Of a stretch of 64,000 bases of DNA, positions 1-10,275 are shown piece after piece. Each line of letters opens with the position of its first letter. The stretch's first letter is position 1. Origin of the DNA: Reticulitermes speratus. Its lineage: Eukaryota; Arthropoda; Insecta; Blattodea; Rhinotermitidae. Position numbers and translations under genes: made by a program. The DNA lies in NCBI GenBank assembly GCA_021186555.1, contig JAJKFL010000014.1, positions 40,697,200 through 40,761,199 of the forward strand, given 5' to 3'. The notes under the pieces were generated by a model. It was not told where the DNA came from. It saw only the letters and a list, made by a program, of their open reading frames with translations, and made no database searches.

Positions 1-109
1 CTGATTAAAAAATTCTCCTGTGCAACAATTGGTATGTTTTTTTTAACGACGCTGTTAATTGCTAAGACTATTTAGTGTCGGCGATAAATGAGTGAATGAG
101 TGAGAGATG

Positions 110-205
110 GTGGGATATGATACTGACGGGGAGTCACCGAAGTACTTGGAGAGAAACCTGTCTGTGCCACTTCGTTCACAACAAATCCCACACAGACTGG
201 CCTGG
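110..205 (-). repeat. Dispersed repeat family E, copy 1
   Basis: On the minus strand this resembles stretches near 10325-10395 and 36150-36330, sharing words such as GTGGACAAAGTGGCAC followed by CAGGTTTT. No coding sense is visible. It is a degraded interspersed repeat of unknown class, adjacent to SINE-D copy 1. Confidence 0.4.
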
Positions 206-272
206 GATTGAGTCTCCGCAGAGACAGGCCGGCAACTGACCGCCTGAAACGTCTCACGGACTTTCTCAGTTG

Positions 273-600
273 TTGTTCTTTGTTTGTGTAGTGAGTCACC
301 AGCCCACTGACCGCACAAGTTCGACTCAATCCTGATGTGACTGCCAGAGCCATCTAGCAGTTAGTCAGGAGACGTGGGTGAGAAATGGCCGCTGAATTTT
401 GCTTACGAAACATCTCAATTAATGCCCGTAAGGTTCTTTTACATGCCGTAAATCTACGACATGGGACCGACGGCTTTACTTCCCCTCCAAAGGAAGTTGT
501 GCTACGGATTTTTATCATCCTTAAAAATCCATCGACCTCGGCCGGGATTGAACCCGCGAACCTTGGGTCCAGTGTCCACCACTAGTCCACCGAGGGCGAC
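273..600 (-). mobile_element. SINE-D copy 1 (tRNA-headed SINE)
   Basis: A tRNA-like head lies at the right end. On the minus strand it reads CCTCGGTGGACTAG, then a B-box-like GGTTCAATCCC. It is flanked by a perfect 14-bp target-site duplication, GACTTTCTCAGTTG at 259-272 and 601-614. The body matches the copy at 27866-28263. The duplication marks it as one retroposed unit. Small ORFs inside it are incidental. Confidence 0.85.
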
Positions 601-761
601 GACTTTCTCAGTTGCGCAGTATATAATTACCTGTTTTGAGCGTAATAGCCACTTGTGCTGATTAGCCGCGCCCTACAATATAGGCGAAACAACAGTGGTT
701 GGAATTTTTATTTGTGTAAGTCGTCCAGATTTTATTTTTAATCTCATTTGTCCGTGGAGCC

Positions 762-1140
762 AGGATAGCTCAGTCAGTAAAGTAACTAGGCTACTGTTTG
801 GAAAACTGAGGACTCATAATTCGTTTTTCAGCAGTGGGAAGATAATGTTTTCTTCTTAAAACTTTCCAGTCTTTCTTGGACTTGTTGACCCTGGAAGACG
901 GGGCCGATAGGTTATCCCGAAACGTCGGTACACTCAACGCTGCGTTATATCCCAGAAGAGCGCAGATCTCGTCTACATCGCGGCGGAAGCCTGAAATCAC
1001 GAATTGTCCAGACAGGCTATGGAGTCCACCCAACCTTCTTTCCAATGGATAACGAGATTCCTCGTGGATAAATCGGCCGGGCCGTGAAGCTAACCTCCAT
1101 CTAATGCCGAGGTTAAGAAAGATTTATGACGTGTACAGGG
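762..1140 (+). mobile_element. SINE-C copy 1, interrupted
   Basis: The head (GCCAGGATAGCTCAGTCAG) resembles the SINE-C head seen complete at 38541-38826. SINE-C body words resume near 1003 (GTCCAGAC) and continue to about 1140 (CGGCCGGGCCGTG, GCCGAGGTTAAG). The segment 836-1002 does not fit the family consensus and looks inserted. Divergence from other copies is high, so boundaries are approximate. Confidence 0.5.
836..1002 (+). mobile_element. Insertion inside SINE-C with a decayed hammerhead-like motif
   Basis: This breaks the SINE-C copy. It contains CTGGAAGACGGGG...TATCCCGAAACGTCGGT, a decayed relative of the motif in the palindromic element at 51499-51699, which shares CCGATAGG. It also holds GTTATATCCCAGAAG, which recurs near 1864. 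The CUGANGA box is mutated, so activity is unlikely. Confidence 0.4.
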
Positions 1141-2202
1141 ACGTCATTATCTTTGTCTTGCCTTTCATCTGTTGGTGCCGAAAAAAAGGATATACTGTGT
1201 CCTGAACCTGAGGGATATATGGCGTGATATGACTGTGCAAAGCGATGTTTTTCATCCCTGGATTTGGTTGCTTTAACTTAAGGAAAAGCCTGCAGTTAAG
1301 AAAAAAAATTGGAGACTTAGAATACCGTTGTTGTTACAGCACAGCACTGCAGGCTACGGATAGTGAAGATGTCTTGCTATCGCTACAGACCTGATGTATA
1401 AAGAGATATGACTCCGGCAGAAAACCTTCCCACGACAACCTAAGAGGATTTGTGTCGTATCCTCTAAGATCTGAAGATTCATACGAGATGGGGTCAAATC
1501 CCTGATAAGACGTGCGATCCCTTGAGGTTGACACTTCTTGTTGTACTCTTTCTGTTGGTTGTTTCTAGATATTGCATCTAAACTAGATTACCCTAGGTGC
1601 CTCCTTTCTCAATTTTTAGCAGCGAATGGTCAAATTATTCATTTTTGCTCACTATAAACACATTTTCTTCATTCGGGGTTTTCACGGACATATTGCTTTG
1701 TTCCTTATTGCCGTATAGTCTGGTAGATTTTAACGACGTTAAAAAAAAGTAAATTGCTGCCCTTATGTTCTGGAACATGACGCAGTATGATCTGGTAGAA
1801 TTTACTGATATTTTAGAGGAAATTATAGCCACCGTCTGCTCTGATTCTATCAGAATACACGGCGTTATATCCCAGAAGATAGCAGTCTTGATAAGTACAG
1901 CCGTGAAAAGTGGAAACGTCATTTGATTCTTATACATTTTCTTTTAGTACGTATCCAATTAGACCGTCCTAATTATTGAGAATGTCGTATATATTTTTTT
2001 GTACCAAAGGATCAGTCCAAGTCTGAGGTCTTGTGAATTGTTAGGTAACATAGCAAGTTTTACGGTAAAGAGTTGTTAGCACCTCCCGGAACTGGAGGGC
2101 CACCCCTTGTCGGCTGTCTGCGACTACTTATTTAGCATATTCGCAGCTACCCTCCATATCTGAAGGCCGTTCCTCCATCCGCAACCTGAGGACGCGCCAT
2201 GC
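1141..2202. other. No gene seen; decayed repeat DNA
   Basis: No convincing coding region. A minus-strand frame at 1635-1937 contains FWDITPC, a peptide I associate with decayed insect repeats rather than a gene. The word GTTATATCCCAGAAG (about 1864) is shared with the insertion near 950. Confidence 0.5.
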
Positions 2203-2591
2203 CGTGGTGACAGGGACCGACTTATCGTGGTGACAGGGACCGACTTATGGTGACAGGGACCGACTTATCGTGGTGACAGGGACTGACTTATCGTGGTGAC
2301 AGGGACTGACTTATCGTGGTGACAGGGACTGACTTATCGTGGTGACAGGGACCGACTTATCGTGGTGACAGGGACCGACTTATCGTGGTGACAGGGACCG
2401 ACTTATCGTGGTGACAGGGACCGACTTATCGTGGTGACAGGGACCGACTTATCGTGGTGACAGGGACCGACTTATCGTGGTGACAGGGACCGACTTATCG
2501 AGGTGACAGGGACCGACTTATCGTGGTGACAGGGACCGACTTATCGTGGTGGACAGGGACCGACTTATCGTGGTGACAGGGACCGACTTAT
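2203..2591. repeat. 23-bp tandem array, about 17 copies
   Basis: The unit is CGTGGTGACAGGGACC plus GACTTAT (23 bp). Three consecutive units carry CTGA instead of CCGA, one lost CGT and one gained a G. It ends directly against a reverse-transcriptase fragment at 2592. Confidence 0.95.
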
Positions 2592-2735
2592 CGTGAGCAA
2601 CAACGGGAATACAACGAGGCAGTGCATCAGCTATTTATAGACTTCAAGAAAGCCTGTGATTCAGTTAGGAGGGACGTTTTGTATACTATTCTAATTGAAT
2701 TTGGTATCACTATGAAACTATAAAAATATATGAAG
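2592..2735 (+). pseudogene. Reverse-transcriptase fragment of a non-LTR retrotransposon
   Basis: Translates as EYNEAVHQLFIDFKKACDSV followed by RRDVLYTILIEFGI. This is the RT segment around catalytic motif A, with ACDSV where AYDSV is usual. Only about 45 codons remain, ending in stops. The same LINE type probably supplied the C-termini at 17508-18090 and 63121-63324. It is not a gene. Confidence 0.7.
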
Positions 2736-2872
2736 AATGAATGCTTACATACAACACGTTATTACTAAACCTACTGAAATCTCAACATCACAGTGTTTAT
2801 AAATGCACGAAGTTCGTTCATAAATGATTGACACTAATCTGGGTTACAGACCTCTTACTGGTGACTGGCGGC

Positions 2873-3046
2873 AAATCACGCTGTAGCACTTTCGACATAC
2901 TCCACACCAAGGTCTATGCACCTTTGCCATCTCTGGTAACTTTTGCTTATCGGCAGCTTACCAGTCTTTGATGATTCTGCACGCAGAGTCGCGGACACCT
3001 CTCTCTCCAGATGATCACTGGTAGGGAATTTTCTCCCGCGGAATGG
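2873..3046 (-). pseudogene. mariner transposase, C-terminal remnant
   Basis: The minus strand encodes KEPFRGRKFPTSDHL... and RWQRCIDLGVEYVES before a stop at 2876. This is the usual end of a mariner (DD34D) transposase. It is the downstream half of the pseudogene at 3719-4147, separated from it by the palindromic insertion at 3059-3706. A KMKE-type codon run appears on both sides because it lies in the target-site duplication. Confidence 0.8.
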
Positions 3047-3058
3047 TTCTTTCATTTT

Positions 3059-3256
3059 ATGTAATTGAAGGCTACCGCCGTGGTCATAATGTTGCTTAAT
3101 GTTTTTGGGGTTGCTGCCCGGCGTCAATTTTTGGTGTATGACCAACGTTTCGGGAACACTTGTTTGTCCTATCTTCAGGGTCTTAGGTTAAAAGGTAAAA
3201 AAGGCTCCCCTTCCTCCCGTCATGAACATTTTTCCAACCGTGGCTACAGCCATCAA

Positions 3257-3291
<35 letters not shown>

Positions 3292-3706
3292 CCCACCACT
3301 TCTTACCCAGTCCCTGTCAGAACCTATTACAACACACCACACCTCCCCTTCCTCCTGATTGGCTCGTCCATTCAATACTACCCATTGGACCCTACTCCTA
3401 TATAAACACACGTTCCTTACCTCCTGGCATCCAAATCGTTACCGTAAGCAAAATCCTCAGTTATCGATAAAGAGTCTGTTATCGAGCCCAGCAATGCGGT
3501 AAAACGCAGGAATGGCTAAACAGACCAAGGGACGTCGACTTGCGCTCCGCGCAATTCTCCGCCCTTAGTTAGTACTTTGGTTGGTTGGCTCCTGGCATCC
3601 TTTTTACCTAAGACTCTGAAGATGGGACAAACAAGTGATCCCGAAACGTTGGTCATACACCAAAAATTGAAGCCGGGCAAGAACCCCAAAAAAAATTTTA
3701 AGCAAC
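3059..3706 (-). mobile_element. Palindromic Penelope-like insertion B1
   Basis: Inverted arms lie at about 3091-3212 and 3590-3706 (ends GTTGCTTAA and TTAAGCAAC). A near-perfect 12-bp duplication, TTCTTTYATTTT, flanks it at 3047-3058 and 3707-3718. A 32-nt unique tail (3059-3090) sits between the left duplication and the left arm. Each arm holds a hammerhead-like core (about 3616-3654 plus; about 3142-3178 minus) with CTGAAGA, a stem II and CCGAAACGTTGGTC, but stem I is not formed. The roughly 375-nt centre holds an (AT)n run and TATATAAAC near 3400. It interrupts a mariner transposase. Assignment to Penelope-like elements rests on arms, tail and motif; no PLE coding sequence is present. Confidence 0.65.
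3259..3289. repeat. (AT)n microsatellite
   Basis: About 15 AT dinucleotides inside the centre of palindromic element B1. Confidence 0.95.
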
Positions 3707-3718
3707 TTCTTTTATTTT

Positions 3719-4147
3719 GTTGAGCAAAGCATAGTCCGATGGAGCCACAACTGCAGAATATGGTGCATGTGGTAGGACGGTATATCCAAAGGATACCAGT
3801 TTTTGTGGTGTTTACTGCTGTGCGGTCTCGCATTGTCACGCAGCAACAAAACCTGTTGTGCCGATTTTACTTGGCGCCGTAGACCATCGAAATGCTCTTC
3901 TACGTCTAGCGGCAGCGTCTCCACACACGGCTGTCTGCCGACGATGCATGTCGGCAGCCGACACACCTTCCTTCCAAAAGAACCACGTGGTCCGTCTTTG
4001 TCCGTGACAGTCACCTTCCACTGTCCACGACAGCTCACCAATGACTAAAGCAATCGTCCCGCTAAAAAGGAACCTACACCATCTTCTGCTTCCATTTATT
4101 GGGTGAATGTTCAAACAGCCCTGCCCCCTAACGCGTCCAATTTTTGA
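3719..4147 (-). pseudogene. mariner transposase, central catalytic remnant, frameshifted
   Basis: Minus-strand frames contain VTVTDKDGP (region of the first catalytic Asp), LLRDNARPH (second Asp) and, in another frame, VLPHAPYSAVVAPSDYALL (third Asp in SDY). These are DD34D mariner landmarks, but they lie in different frames, so the gene is dead. It continues after the palindromic insertion into the C-terminal remnant at 2873-3046. The N-terminal HTH part is not seen. LINE sequence begins at 4148. Confidence 0.7.
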
Positions 4148-4633
4148 ATGGCTAGGTGTCTGGAATTAAATTTAAGGAAGAAACTAGTAAAGTGCTACAT
4201 TTGGAGCATAGCTTTGTGTGGTGCTGAAACGTGGACACTTGGGAAAGTGGATCGGAAGTATCTGGAAAGTTTTGAAATGTGGTGCTGGAGAAGAATGGAG
4301 AAGATCAGTTGGACCGATCGTGTGAGAAATGAAGAAGTATTACACAGAGTCAAGGAGGAGAGGAATATCGTACATACAATAAAAAGAAGAAAGGCTAACT
4401 GGATTGGTCACATCTTGTGTAGAAACTGCCTTCTGAAACATGTGATTGAAGGAAAGTTAGAGGGAAGGATAGAAATGACGGGAAGACGAGGGAGAAGACG
4501 TAAGCAGCTACTGGATGACCTTAAGGAAAAGAAAAGATACTGGAAATTGAAAGAGGAAGCACTAGATCGCACCCTGTGGAGAACTCGCTTTGGAAGAGGC
4601 TACGGACCTGTCGTAAGACAGACTGCAGAATGA
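4148..4633 (+). pseudogene. LINE C-terminus ending GYGPVVRQTAE, uninterrupted 161 codons
   Basis: An open frame encodes CGAETWTLGKVD, RRMEKISWTDRV, RRKANWIGHILC, GRRGRRRKQLLDDL and finally GYGPVVRQTAE. This is the region after the RT domain of a non-LTR retrotransposon; the clade is uncertain. The methionine is fortuitous because the copy is 5'-truncated. It carries one copy of the 39-bp 3' unit that is amplified tenfold at 25756 and 37011. The lack of stops suggests a fairly young insertion. It is not a host gene. Confidence 0.8.
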
Positions 4634-4940
4634 ATGATGAATGAGGTGTCTCAGTTCACACGGCACAAAACGAGTGTTAATCATTTATAAACGGCCTTCG
4701 TATGTATTGATGAAAAGCTGAAATCAATTAAGTTAAAAGTCATTATATGTATATTAAAGCATATTACAAATATTGCTGCAGTTCTTACAGTGTGTGTTTG
4801 ATTGGTTCTTCTCTTATATGTATCTAATGATACTAAGCAATATGGGTGCCTCCGTGGAACGATAAAAATTATCATAAAAAATTTATATATCATATTGTTT
4901 TGTGATGTTTTGTTTATGGGATACATATCCTTCAATGTAA
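4634..4940. other. No gene seen; AT-rich
   Basis: AT-rich sequence between the LINE end and palindromic element A1. No coding or structural signal. Confidence 0.5.
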
Positions 4941-4955
4941 TAAAGTGTCTTATAT

Positions 4956-5205
4956 ATTTATAATCCGACAAATGTAAAATTTAATCACATTAATTGTGTA
5001 ATTTCACTGTCCTACATGTTTCGAACCCTTAATTTGGTTTCATCTTCAGGGACTCATTATCTCAAATCACACACTATTTACACCTGAAGATGAACCCAAA
5101 TTAAGGATTCGAAACATGTAGGACAGTGTTACACAATTAATGTGATTAAATTGTACATTTGTCGGATTATAGATATAGAGGTAAAATGTACGGAATGAAT
5201 AACGT
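4956..5205 (+). mobile_element. Palindromic Penelope-like insertion A1
   Basis: The left arm (about 4956-5056) and right arm (about 5080-5174) are inverted copies sharing ATCCGACAAATGTA, ATTAATGTGATTAAA, TCCTACATGTTTCGA and CATCTTCAGG. A perfect 15-bp direct repeat, TAAAGTGTCTTATAT, flanks it at 4941-4955 and 5206-5220. A 31-nt unique tail (5175-5205) lies only on the right. The left arm contains a complete hammerhead-like motif on the minus strand. The right-arm copy (5081-5124, plus) keeps the core but has lost stem I at the arm junction. Same family as 44174-44485. Confidence 0.75.
5009..5053 (-). ncRNA. Hammerhead-like ribozyme motif H1
   Basis: Minus strand: GTCC, then CTGAAGA, one T, a stem II GAAACC/GGGTTC (5 of 6 pairs), GAAAC, a tiny AT loop, GT, A (cleavage-site position 17), then GGAC. 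Stem I GTCC/GGAC is fully paired, and stem III is the 2-bp AC/GU closure. This fits the minimal type I hammerhead layout. The U between CUGANGA and stem II is extra to the classic consensus, so activity is unproven. Confidence 0.6.
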
Positions 5206-5513
5206 TAAAGTGTCTTATATTCATTTACAGTTAACAGCTTGTAATTTAACAAGGGACAACCTAAAGAAAAATTAAAAAAAAAAAGAAAAGAAGGAAACAT
5301 AAAGAAAATACCGTAAGTCTACGCTGCTATTATCACCTCCAAAATCACCAAAAAGTAATATAATTATTTTTTACATTATTTTACATCCCCAGTATGCTTT
5401 AAAGGGTTGATCGACTCCTACCAATACACACATTATATTCGCCGTGTTGTCTGCAATACACACCACTTTAACCAACAGATGCACTCTTATTGTACGTTGT
5501 TATGTTATAGAAT

Positions 5514-5770
5514 ATAGCGACTCGCTACGGGCTGGACGGTCCGGGGATCGAATCCCGGTGGAGGCGAGATTTTCCGCACTCGTCCAGACCGGCCCTGGGG
5601 CCCACCCAGCCTCCTATAAAATGGGTACCGGGTCTCTTCCCGGGGGTAAAGCGGTCGGGGCGTGGAGTTGACCACCCACCCTCATCTAGCGCCGAGGTTA
5701 AAGAAAGAGTACAGCTATACCTCTACTCCCCCTCTGGGCCTTCATGGCCAGTTCTAGGGAGAACTTTAAC
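5514..5770 (+). mobile_element. SINE-C copy 2, 5'-truncated
   Basis: Starts within the head (TATAGCGACTCGCTACGGGC), with B-box-like GGGGATCGAATCCC, then body words GGGTACCGGGTCTCTTCCC and CTTCATGGCC near the 3' end. It lacks the first part of the tRNA-like head seen at 38541-38826. No clear target duplication. Confidence 0.75.
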
Positions 5771-5803
5771 TTGTTATGTCATACAATACAGTCACAGTGA
5801 ATT

Positions 5804-5848
5804 AGCCCGACATGTTTCGATCTCTTATTGGGATCATCATCAGGGACT
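5804..5848 (-). ncRNA. Hammerhead-like ribozyme motif H2
   Basis: Minus strand: AGTCC, CTGATGA, T, stem II GATC/GATC, GAAAC, AT, GT, C (position 17), GGGCT. Stem I AGTCC/GGGCT is 5 bp including one G-U pair. All core bases match the CUGANGA...GAAA consensus. It lies between a SINE-C and a truncated mariner. No inverted partner arm is visible, so it may be a solo Penelope-like terminal repeat. Confidence 0.6.
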
Positions 5849-5936
5849 TTTAGATTATAAATTACACAATTACAAATTAACAATAAAGGTACATATTAAA
5901 GGTATAAGATGTATAAAGGTTAAAATTGTAGGCTAT

Positions 5937-6407
5937 CTACGTCTCTCGCACTTTTGCCACATTTTCGGTAGTTGTTCCATTCGAAGGTCGTCCTGACCGC
6001 TCGTCATCATCGACTGACATCCGTCCGTTCTTGAAACGCTTAAACCATTCGTAGGTTTGCGTTTGGCCTAGGGTATGATCACCAAATGCTTGTTTAAGCA
6101 TCTGATGTGTTTCCGCTGCCGTCTTGCTGAGTTTGAAGCAGAATTTGATGCAAATCCGTTGCTCCTTCACATCAGTCATTTTGGCAGGTCGGTGCGATCG
6201 CAAAACAGCACTAACACGACGTTAAAAAAATGCACAGAAAAAACACACACTTCAACACAGCACAACGCCACTTGGCAGACTGGTTCATAAAGCGTACAGC
6301 TCGCGATACCTAGAGGCCCACAACTGTAGTACAAGCGGTTTTCGCGCGGCATTCAAATTTCGGGAACTTTAGGGTTGCACCACGTATGTTGGTTCCTGGG
6401 TCCACTG
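5937..6407 (-). pseudogene. mariner transposase, N-terminal HTH remnant with 5' flank
   Basis: The start is at about 6179 on the minus strand: MTDVKEQRICIKFCFKL, then YEWFKRFKNGR and DDERSGRPS, and TENVAKVRE before a stop near 5937. This is the helix-turn-helix N-terminus of a mariner transposase (SETMAR-like HTH). The catalytic domain is missing. Sequence to about 6407 (CCACTG outward) may be the element's 5' flank and terminal repeat. It is a different mariner copy from 2873-4147. Confidence 0.75.
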
Positions 6408-6564
6408 TGTATCGGAAATTGCTTGTTTACATGTGGAAGGCCTGGTTTGTGTTCGAATGACAATGCAATATCTCGGCAATAGTTCTTTTTATTATGCGTT
6501 AAGTCCGTTGTCTGTACGGCACTCAGTCTCATTTACCGGACACACTGTATTTGCTATGTTAGAC

Positions 6565-6978
6565 CAGCGGTATTCAACCTTTTTGTTCACGTACCCCCAG
6601 ATATAATTTCTCTTAAACTTTATACCCCCAAAGTTGTTGATGCATAATTAAGTTATACACAGTCTATAATCTACATCTAAAATAAATTAAATAAATTACA
6701 TCCAAAATAATGTATTAATAATAAGTTTTAAATGAGAAAAAGGAGAGTCAAGCTATTAAATAACGGTAGCGGCAATTGTCAAAGAGCAAGGTAATATGAA
6801 GCAGTGTGTCTGTCTGTTTGTTGCCACAACAGTATTGTGAAGTAGCTTCAGTGCGTGGTTAAAATAAGTGAAAAACTGTATTAGGCAAAACGTTAGTCCC
6901 GCCCAATAGTGTTCAGTCACGTTCCAACGCAGTATGTGGGATAAAATGAAAATAGCCGCCCAGATAAGAATCGCATAA

Positions 6979-7033
<55 letters not shown>

Positions 7034-7204
7034 GGCGCTCCCAAATCGCATGTCCTTACGTCCGGTCTCTTGTGGCTAACCCTAAATCTGGCCCGGATTA
7101 TTCAGTGTTTATCATGAAATAATATTTTTTTTTAATTTTACGTACCTCCTAAGATGTCTTCGCGTACCCCCGGGGGTACACGTACCCCAGATTGAATACC
7201 ACTG
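6565..7204. mobile_element. hAT-like MITE, CAGCGGTATTCAA ends
   Basis: The ends CAGCGGTATTCAA and TTGAATACCACTG are inverted. Subterminal GTACCCC-type words are also inverted. Flanking 8-mers TGTTAGAC and TGTTGACC are similar but imperfect, as for a decayed hAT target duplication. About 640 bp with no coding capacity and an (AG)n tract. Confidence 0.6.
6979..7030. repeat. (AG)n microsatellite
   Basis: About 26 AG dinucleotides inside the hAT-like MITE. Confidence 0.95.
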
Positions 7205-7855
7205 TGTTGACCGTCAAATGGAAGGTTATTTGAATAATCCCTACAAACAAACCAGCCAGAACAGTGGCGTAGTATGCATACAGTATGCTTTACGGTCTAA
7301 TTGCATAGCGCCACTGGAACTAAGTATGGGTTCAATGTGACCCGAAGGTCAAATTTATCTCTCCTACGGGTACAACTACAGAAAGAGCACTTCCGGGAAA
7401 GGGACATATTTATGGTAATTTCGCAAGCACTGTGCCTTGTAGACACGAGGAAGTTCTTACTCATTTGTTATACATTGCCTGTGAATGAGGGTAAGGCAGT
7501 GTTTGCCTGTAAGTGGTCCGTGAACCGCTGTCGGTCCGTAATTTATAGGCAATGCTTTAGAGATCGTAACTGTCATCGTGTTTGTCAGTATGGCAGCAGT
7601 TACAAGAGCTTCATCATACAGAAGCTTGCATCCGCAGAAAACTTAGACTCGGTTCTTCTCCTAGAGTTCACCTTACATCATAGGAGAATTTTGAAACTCA
7701 GAGCTCTAGCTTCTAAACAGGTTTCACACTTTCTGAAAATATTTTTTGATACACTTCGGAGCTCTTGACTTAAAATATTGGCAATTTCTTATCGAATTCT
7801 ATATTTAAATCCCTGCTAGTATTATAAACTTTCTTTTTCAATGTCCACCACAAAT
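7205..7855. other. No recognised gene; 155-codon open frame of unknown status
   Basis: A plus-strand frame at 7301-7768 is open for 155 codons. I recognise no domain, repeat or motif in its translation, and no splice or promoter context supports it. It could be chance or an old transposon piece, and I do not call it a gene. Confidence 0.35.
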
Positions 7856-8020
7856 AAAATCGAACCCGGTTATAACGTCATGTGTCGTTATAAACGAATG
7901 TCATTATAACCGAGGAGTATAATGTTATGGTTAACAGTGACGAATTAATTGGTACCACAGATTATCTGACGCTATAGGCAGATGTCGTATAAGCGATGTC
8001 GTTATAACCGGGTTCGACTG
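7856..8020. mobile_element. Short TA-type MITE, GAACCCGGTTATAACG ends, copy 1
   Basis: Inverted ends CGAACCCGGTTATAACG and CGTTATAACCGGGTTCG; the right end is followed by ACTGTA. The centre, with TAATGTTATGGTTAACAGTG, matches the copy at 59772-59955. Left-terminal bases are decayed. pogo-like by the CAGTNGAACC-type ends. Confidence 0.6.
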
Positions 8021-8414
8021 TATTAATTACATATATTGGCATCTAGAGATCTAGGAGGCCACCATCCGTGAGTTATCAACCTCTCACCAAATAAATCTTT
8101 GAGGACAGTAATTCAGCATTTTGCTGTCTGCACCGTTGCAATATCCTGCATGAAGTGAGCATGCGTTTTGCTTCTTGTGTTAATTATCTAAAAATGGTGC
8201 AGCAATTAACCGAACGTGATTGTAGATATTTATATATTGTACGAAAATCCCGGGCTCCATGTTTTGCGCGCACTCACTGCACATCAGACTCCGGCCTTAT
8301 GTCATACAGAGGACTTCCTGAACTAAATGGCCTCCTTCGGAACCCCAGTATCTGCTATTATCGCCGTGTACACCCCGAAATAATCTTAAAAATGACAGAG
8401 TCTTTCGTTAAATG
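8021..8414. other. No gene seen
   Basis: No repeat or coding family recognised upstream of the LINE fragment. Confidence 0.4.
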
Positions 8415-8575
8415 TTCATTCTGTAGTCTGTCTTACGACAGGTCCGTAGCCTCTTCCAAAGCGAGTTCTCCACAGAGTACCCTCTTCTTTCCTTCAGGTT
8501 ATCCAGTAGCTGCTTACGTCTTCTTCCTCGTCTTCCCGTAACTTATATAATTCCTCCTATATTTCCTTCAATTCT
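8415..8575 (-). pseudogene. LINE 3' fragment (39-bp-tail family)
   Basis: Minus strand encodes the GRRGRRRKQLLDNL-type segment and the GYGPVV end with one 39-bp terminal unit, deletions in between. It is 5'-truncated to about 160 bp. Confidence 0.7.
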
Positions 8576-9099
8576 TTAGAAAAAAAACACACTTAAAGCC
8601 AAAAAGGCACAGATTGAACTCTACATGTTTCAGATATTGGAATAAAATGGGAAATGAACGTGAAGAAATGGTGGATGCATACTATGAAAGAATCTGACGT
8701 CCTTTATTTCAAGGTAAACTTTCGTGATTTTGCTGCAGATAATGAAGAAAACCACAATAAACCATTATATTACCAACTAAACTAACAAAGATTTGATAAG
8801 GTAGTTTCAGAATACAATTTTTTTTTACTCCAAGCTGCTCCTCACAGCCAACCTAATTATGACATTTTTGAACCCAATAATTCAGTGGTTGGCACGCCTG
8901 CTTCGTCTTCGGGATATTCCATATTCAAACCTCAGTCCTAAGATCAGCCATTGCGATTTATATTTTCGTGGTTCTCATCCCCTATAGGCAAGTGCTGCGA
9001 TGGTACCTAAAATAACTACGACTGGTTGCTTACACGCACTTTCCAAATCATTATTTATTAATATTCCTGGCATTCGAAGCCGTAAAGTCGATTTCTAAA
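8576..9099. other. No gene seen; possible tRNA-like head near 8887
   Basis: AGTGGTTGGCACGCCTG followed by ATTCAAACCTC near 8887-8935 could be a decayed tRNA-headed SINE. Otherwise unremarkable. Confidence 0.35.
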
Positions 9100-9101
9100 T
9101 A

Positions 9102-9586
9102 CAGTGGAACCTCGAACTTCGAACACAATCCGTTCCAGGAGACGGTTCGACTTTCAAGTTGTTCGACTTTCGAGTTAAATTTCCCCATAAGAAATAATGT
9201 AAATTGAATTAATCCGTTCCAGCCCCCCAAAATTTACCCAATATAAAACATTTTAAGTGCCCATTTCAAAAGATTATAATGATAAAACAAGTATATTTAA
9301 TTTCAATAATTGAAAATTTTTATTTATAATAGCACATACATAAAAATATTGTATAATAATCAATCAATAATAATAGTAGGAGGGATATTACTGTTCACTG
9401 GAACGTGAATTACCCTTCTTTCATCTGGACCAAGCAGAGAGAGAAGGCGACCACGTGACGACCACGTGATTCTTTGTTCGACTTTCGAGTTTTTGTTCGA
9501 GTTTCAAAACCGGATTTTCCTCGAATTTTTTGTTCGAGTTTCTAGTTGTTCGAACATCAAACCGTTCGAAGTTCGAGGATCCACTG
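9102..9586. mobile_element. pogo-like MITE, CAGTGGAACCTCGAAC ends
   Basis: TA target duplications lie at 9100-9101 and 9587-9588. Ends are CAGTGGAACCTCGAACTTCG and the inverted CGAAGTTCGAGGATCCACTG. Subterminal GTTCGACTTTCGAGTT-like words recur several times near both ends and could be transposase-binding sites. 485 bp, non-coding. Confidence 0.8.
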
Positions 9587-9956
9587 TACTTGTAAAATCA
9601 AATGTACATTGCTGAATGCGAAACTGCACTACAATAGGCAGCATGTAAGAACCGTACCATTGAGAACGTTTAATTACCGCAGATGTCTTTCGGCGTTAAG
9701 GACATAACTTGAATAGAATCCGTAGCTCTCCTCACTGCTCTGAGAGATTTGATGGGTCTCCAGGGTAGGCATCTTCCTTACAAAGTGTTGTAAGCGCAGG
9801 AAGAGGAACGTCTGTTCATCGCATATACATGCTTGTGTTCAATTATGCGTTATAATGCTGCGCATGCTTACCTGAACTTAACTGTAGTCGTGTCGATTTT
9901 TAGGACAGCAGAAATTTAGGTAGCCTACTGACGCCTATGTCTTAGGAGAATTGTGA
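9587..9956. other. No gene seen
   Basis: No recognised element. Confidence 0.4.
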
Positions 9957-9972
9957 TGATACTGCATACACT

Positions 9973-10259
9973 GGAAGCACGCGGTGGCGCAATTGGTTGA
10001 GGCACTGCGTTACAAGCCGGAAGGTCGCGGGTTCGATTCCCGATGGGGTAATTGGAATTTTTTATTGACATAATCCTTCCGGCCGCATTTTGGCGCTGGG
10101 GTCCCCTCAGCCTCTAACAGAAATGAGTACCAGGCCGGTGCGTAGGGCTGACAACTTTACCACCTTCATGTGCCGATTGTATTGAAATCTGGGAGTCTTA
10201 AACTCTTGGAATCCTCAGAGTCTGTCCATGCCTGTACAGGGTGTACTTTACCTTTACCT
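9973..10259 (+). mobile_element. SINE-B copy 1
   Basis: tRNA-like head CACGCGGTGGCGCAATTGG with B box GGGTTCGATTCCC. The body holds AACAGAAATGAGTACCAGG and the tail is TTTACCTTTACC. A target duplication TGATACTGYATACACT (15 of 16 matching) lies at 9957-9972 and 10260-10275. Confidence 0.85.
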
Positions 10260-10275
10260 TGATACTGTATACACT

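Noticed and set aside
3091-3212. Active hammerhead in palindromic element B1
   Set aside because: Core words present but stem I does not pair (only one base pair), so listed as decayed.
7301-7768. 155-codon open frame as a host gene
   Set aside because: No recognised domain, no splice or promoter context; flanked by MITEs. Kept only as unassigned.
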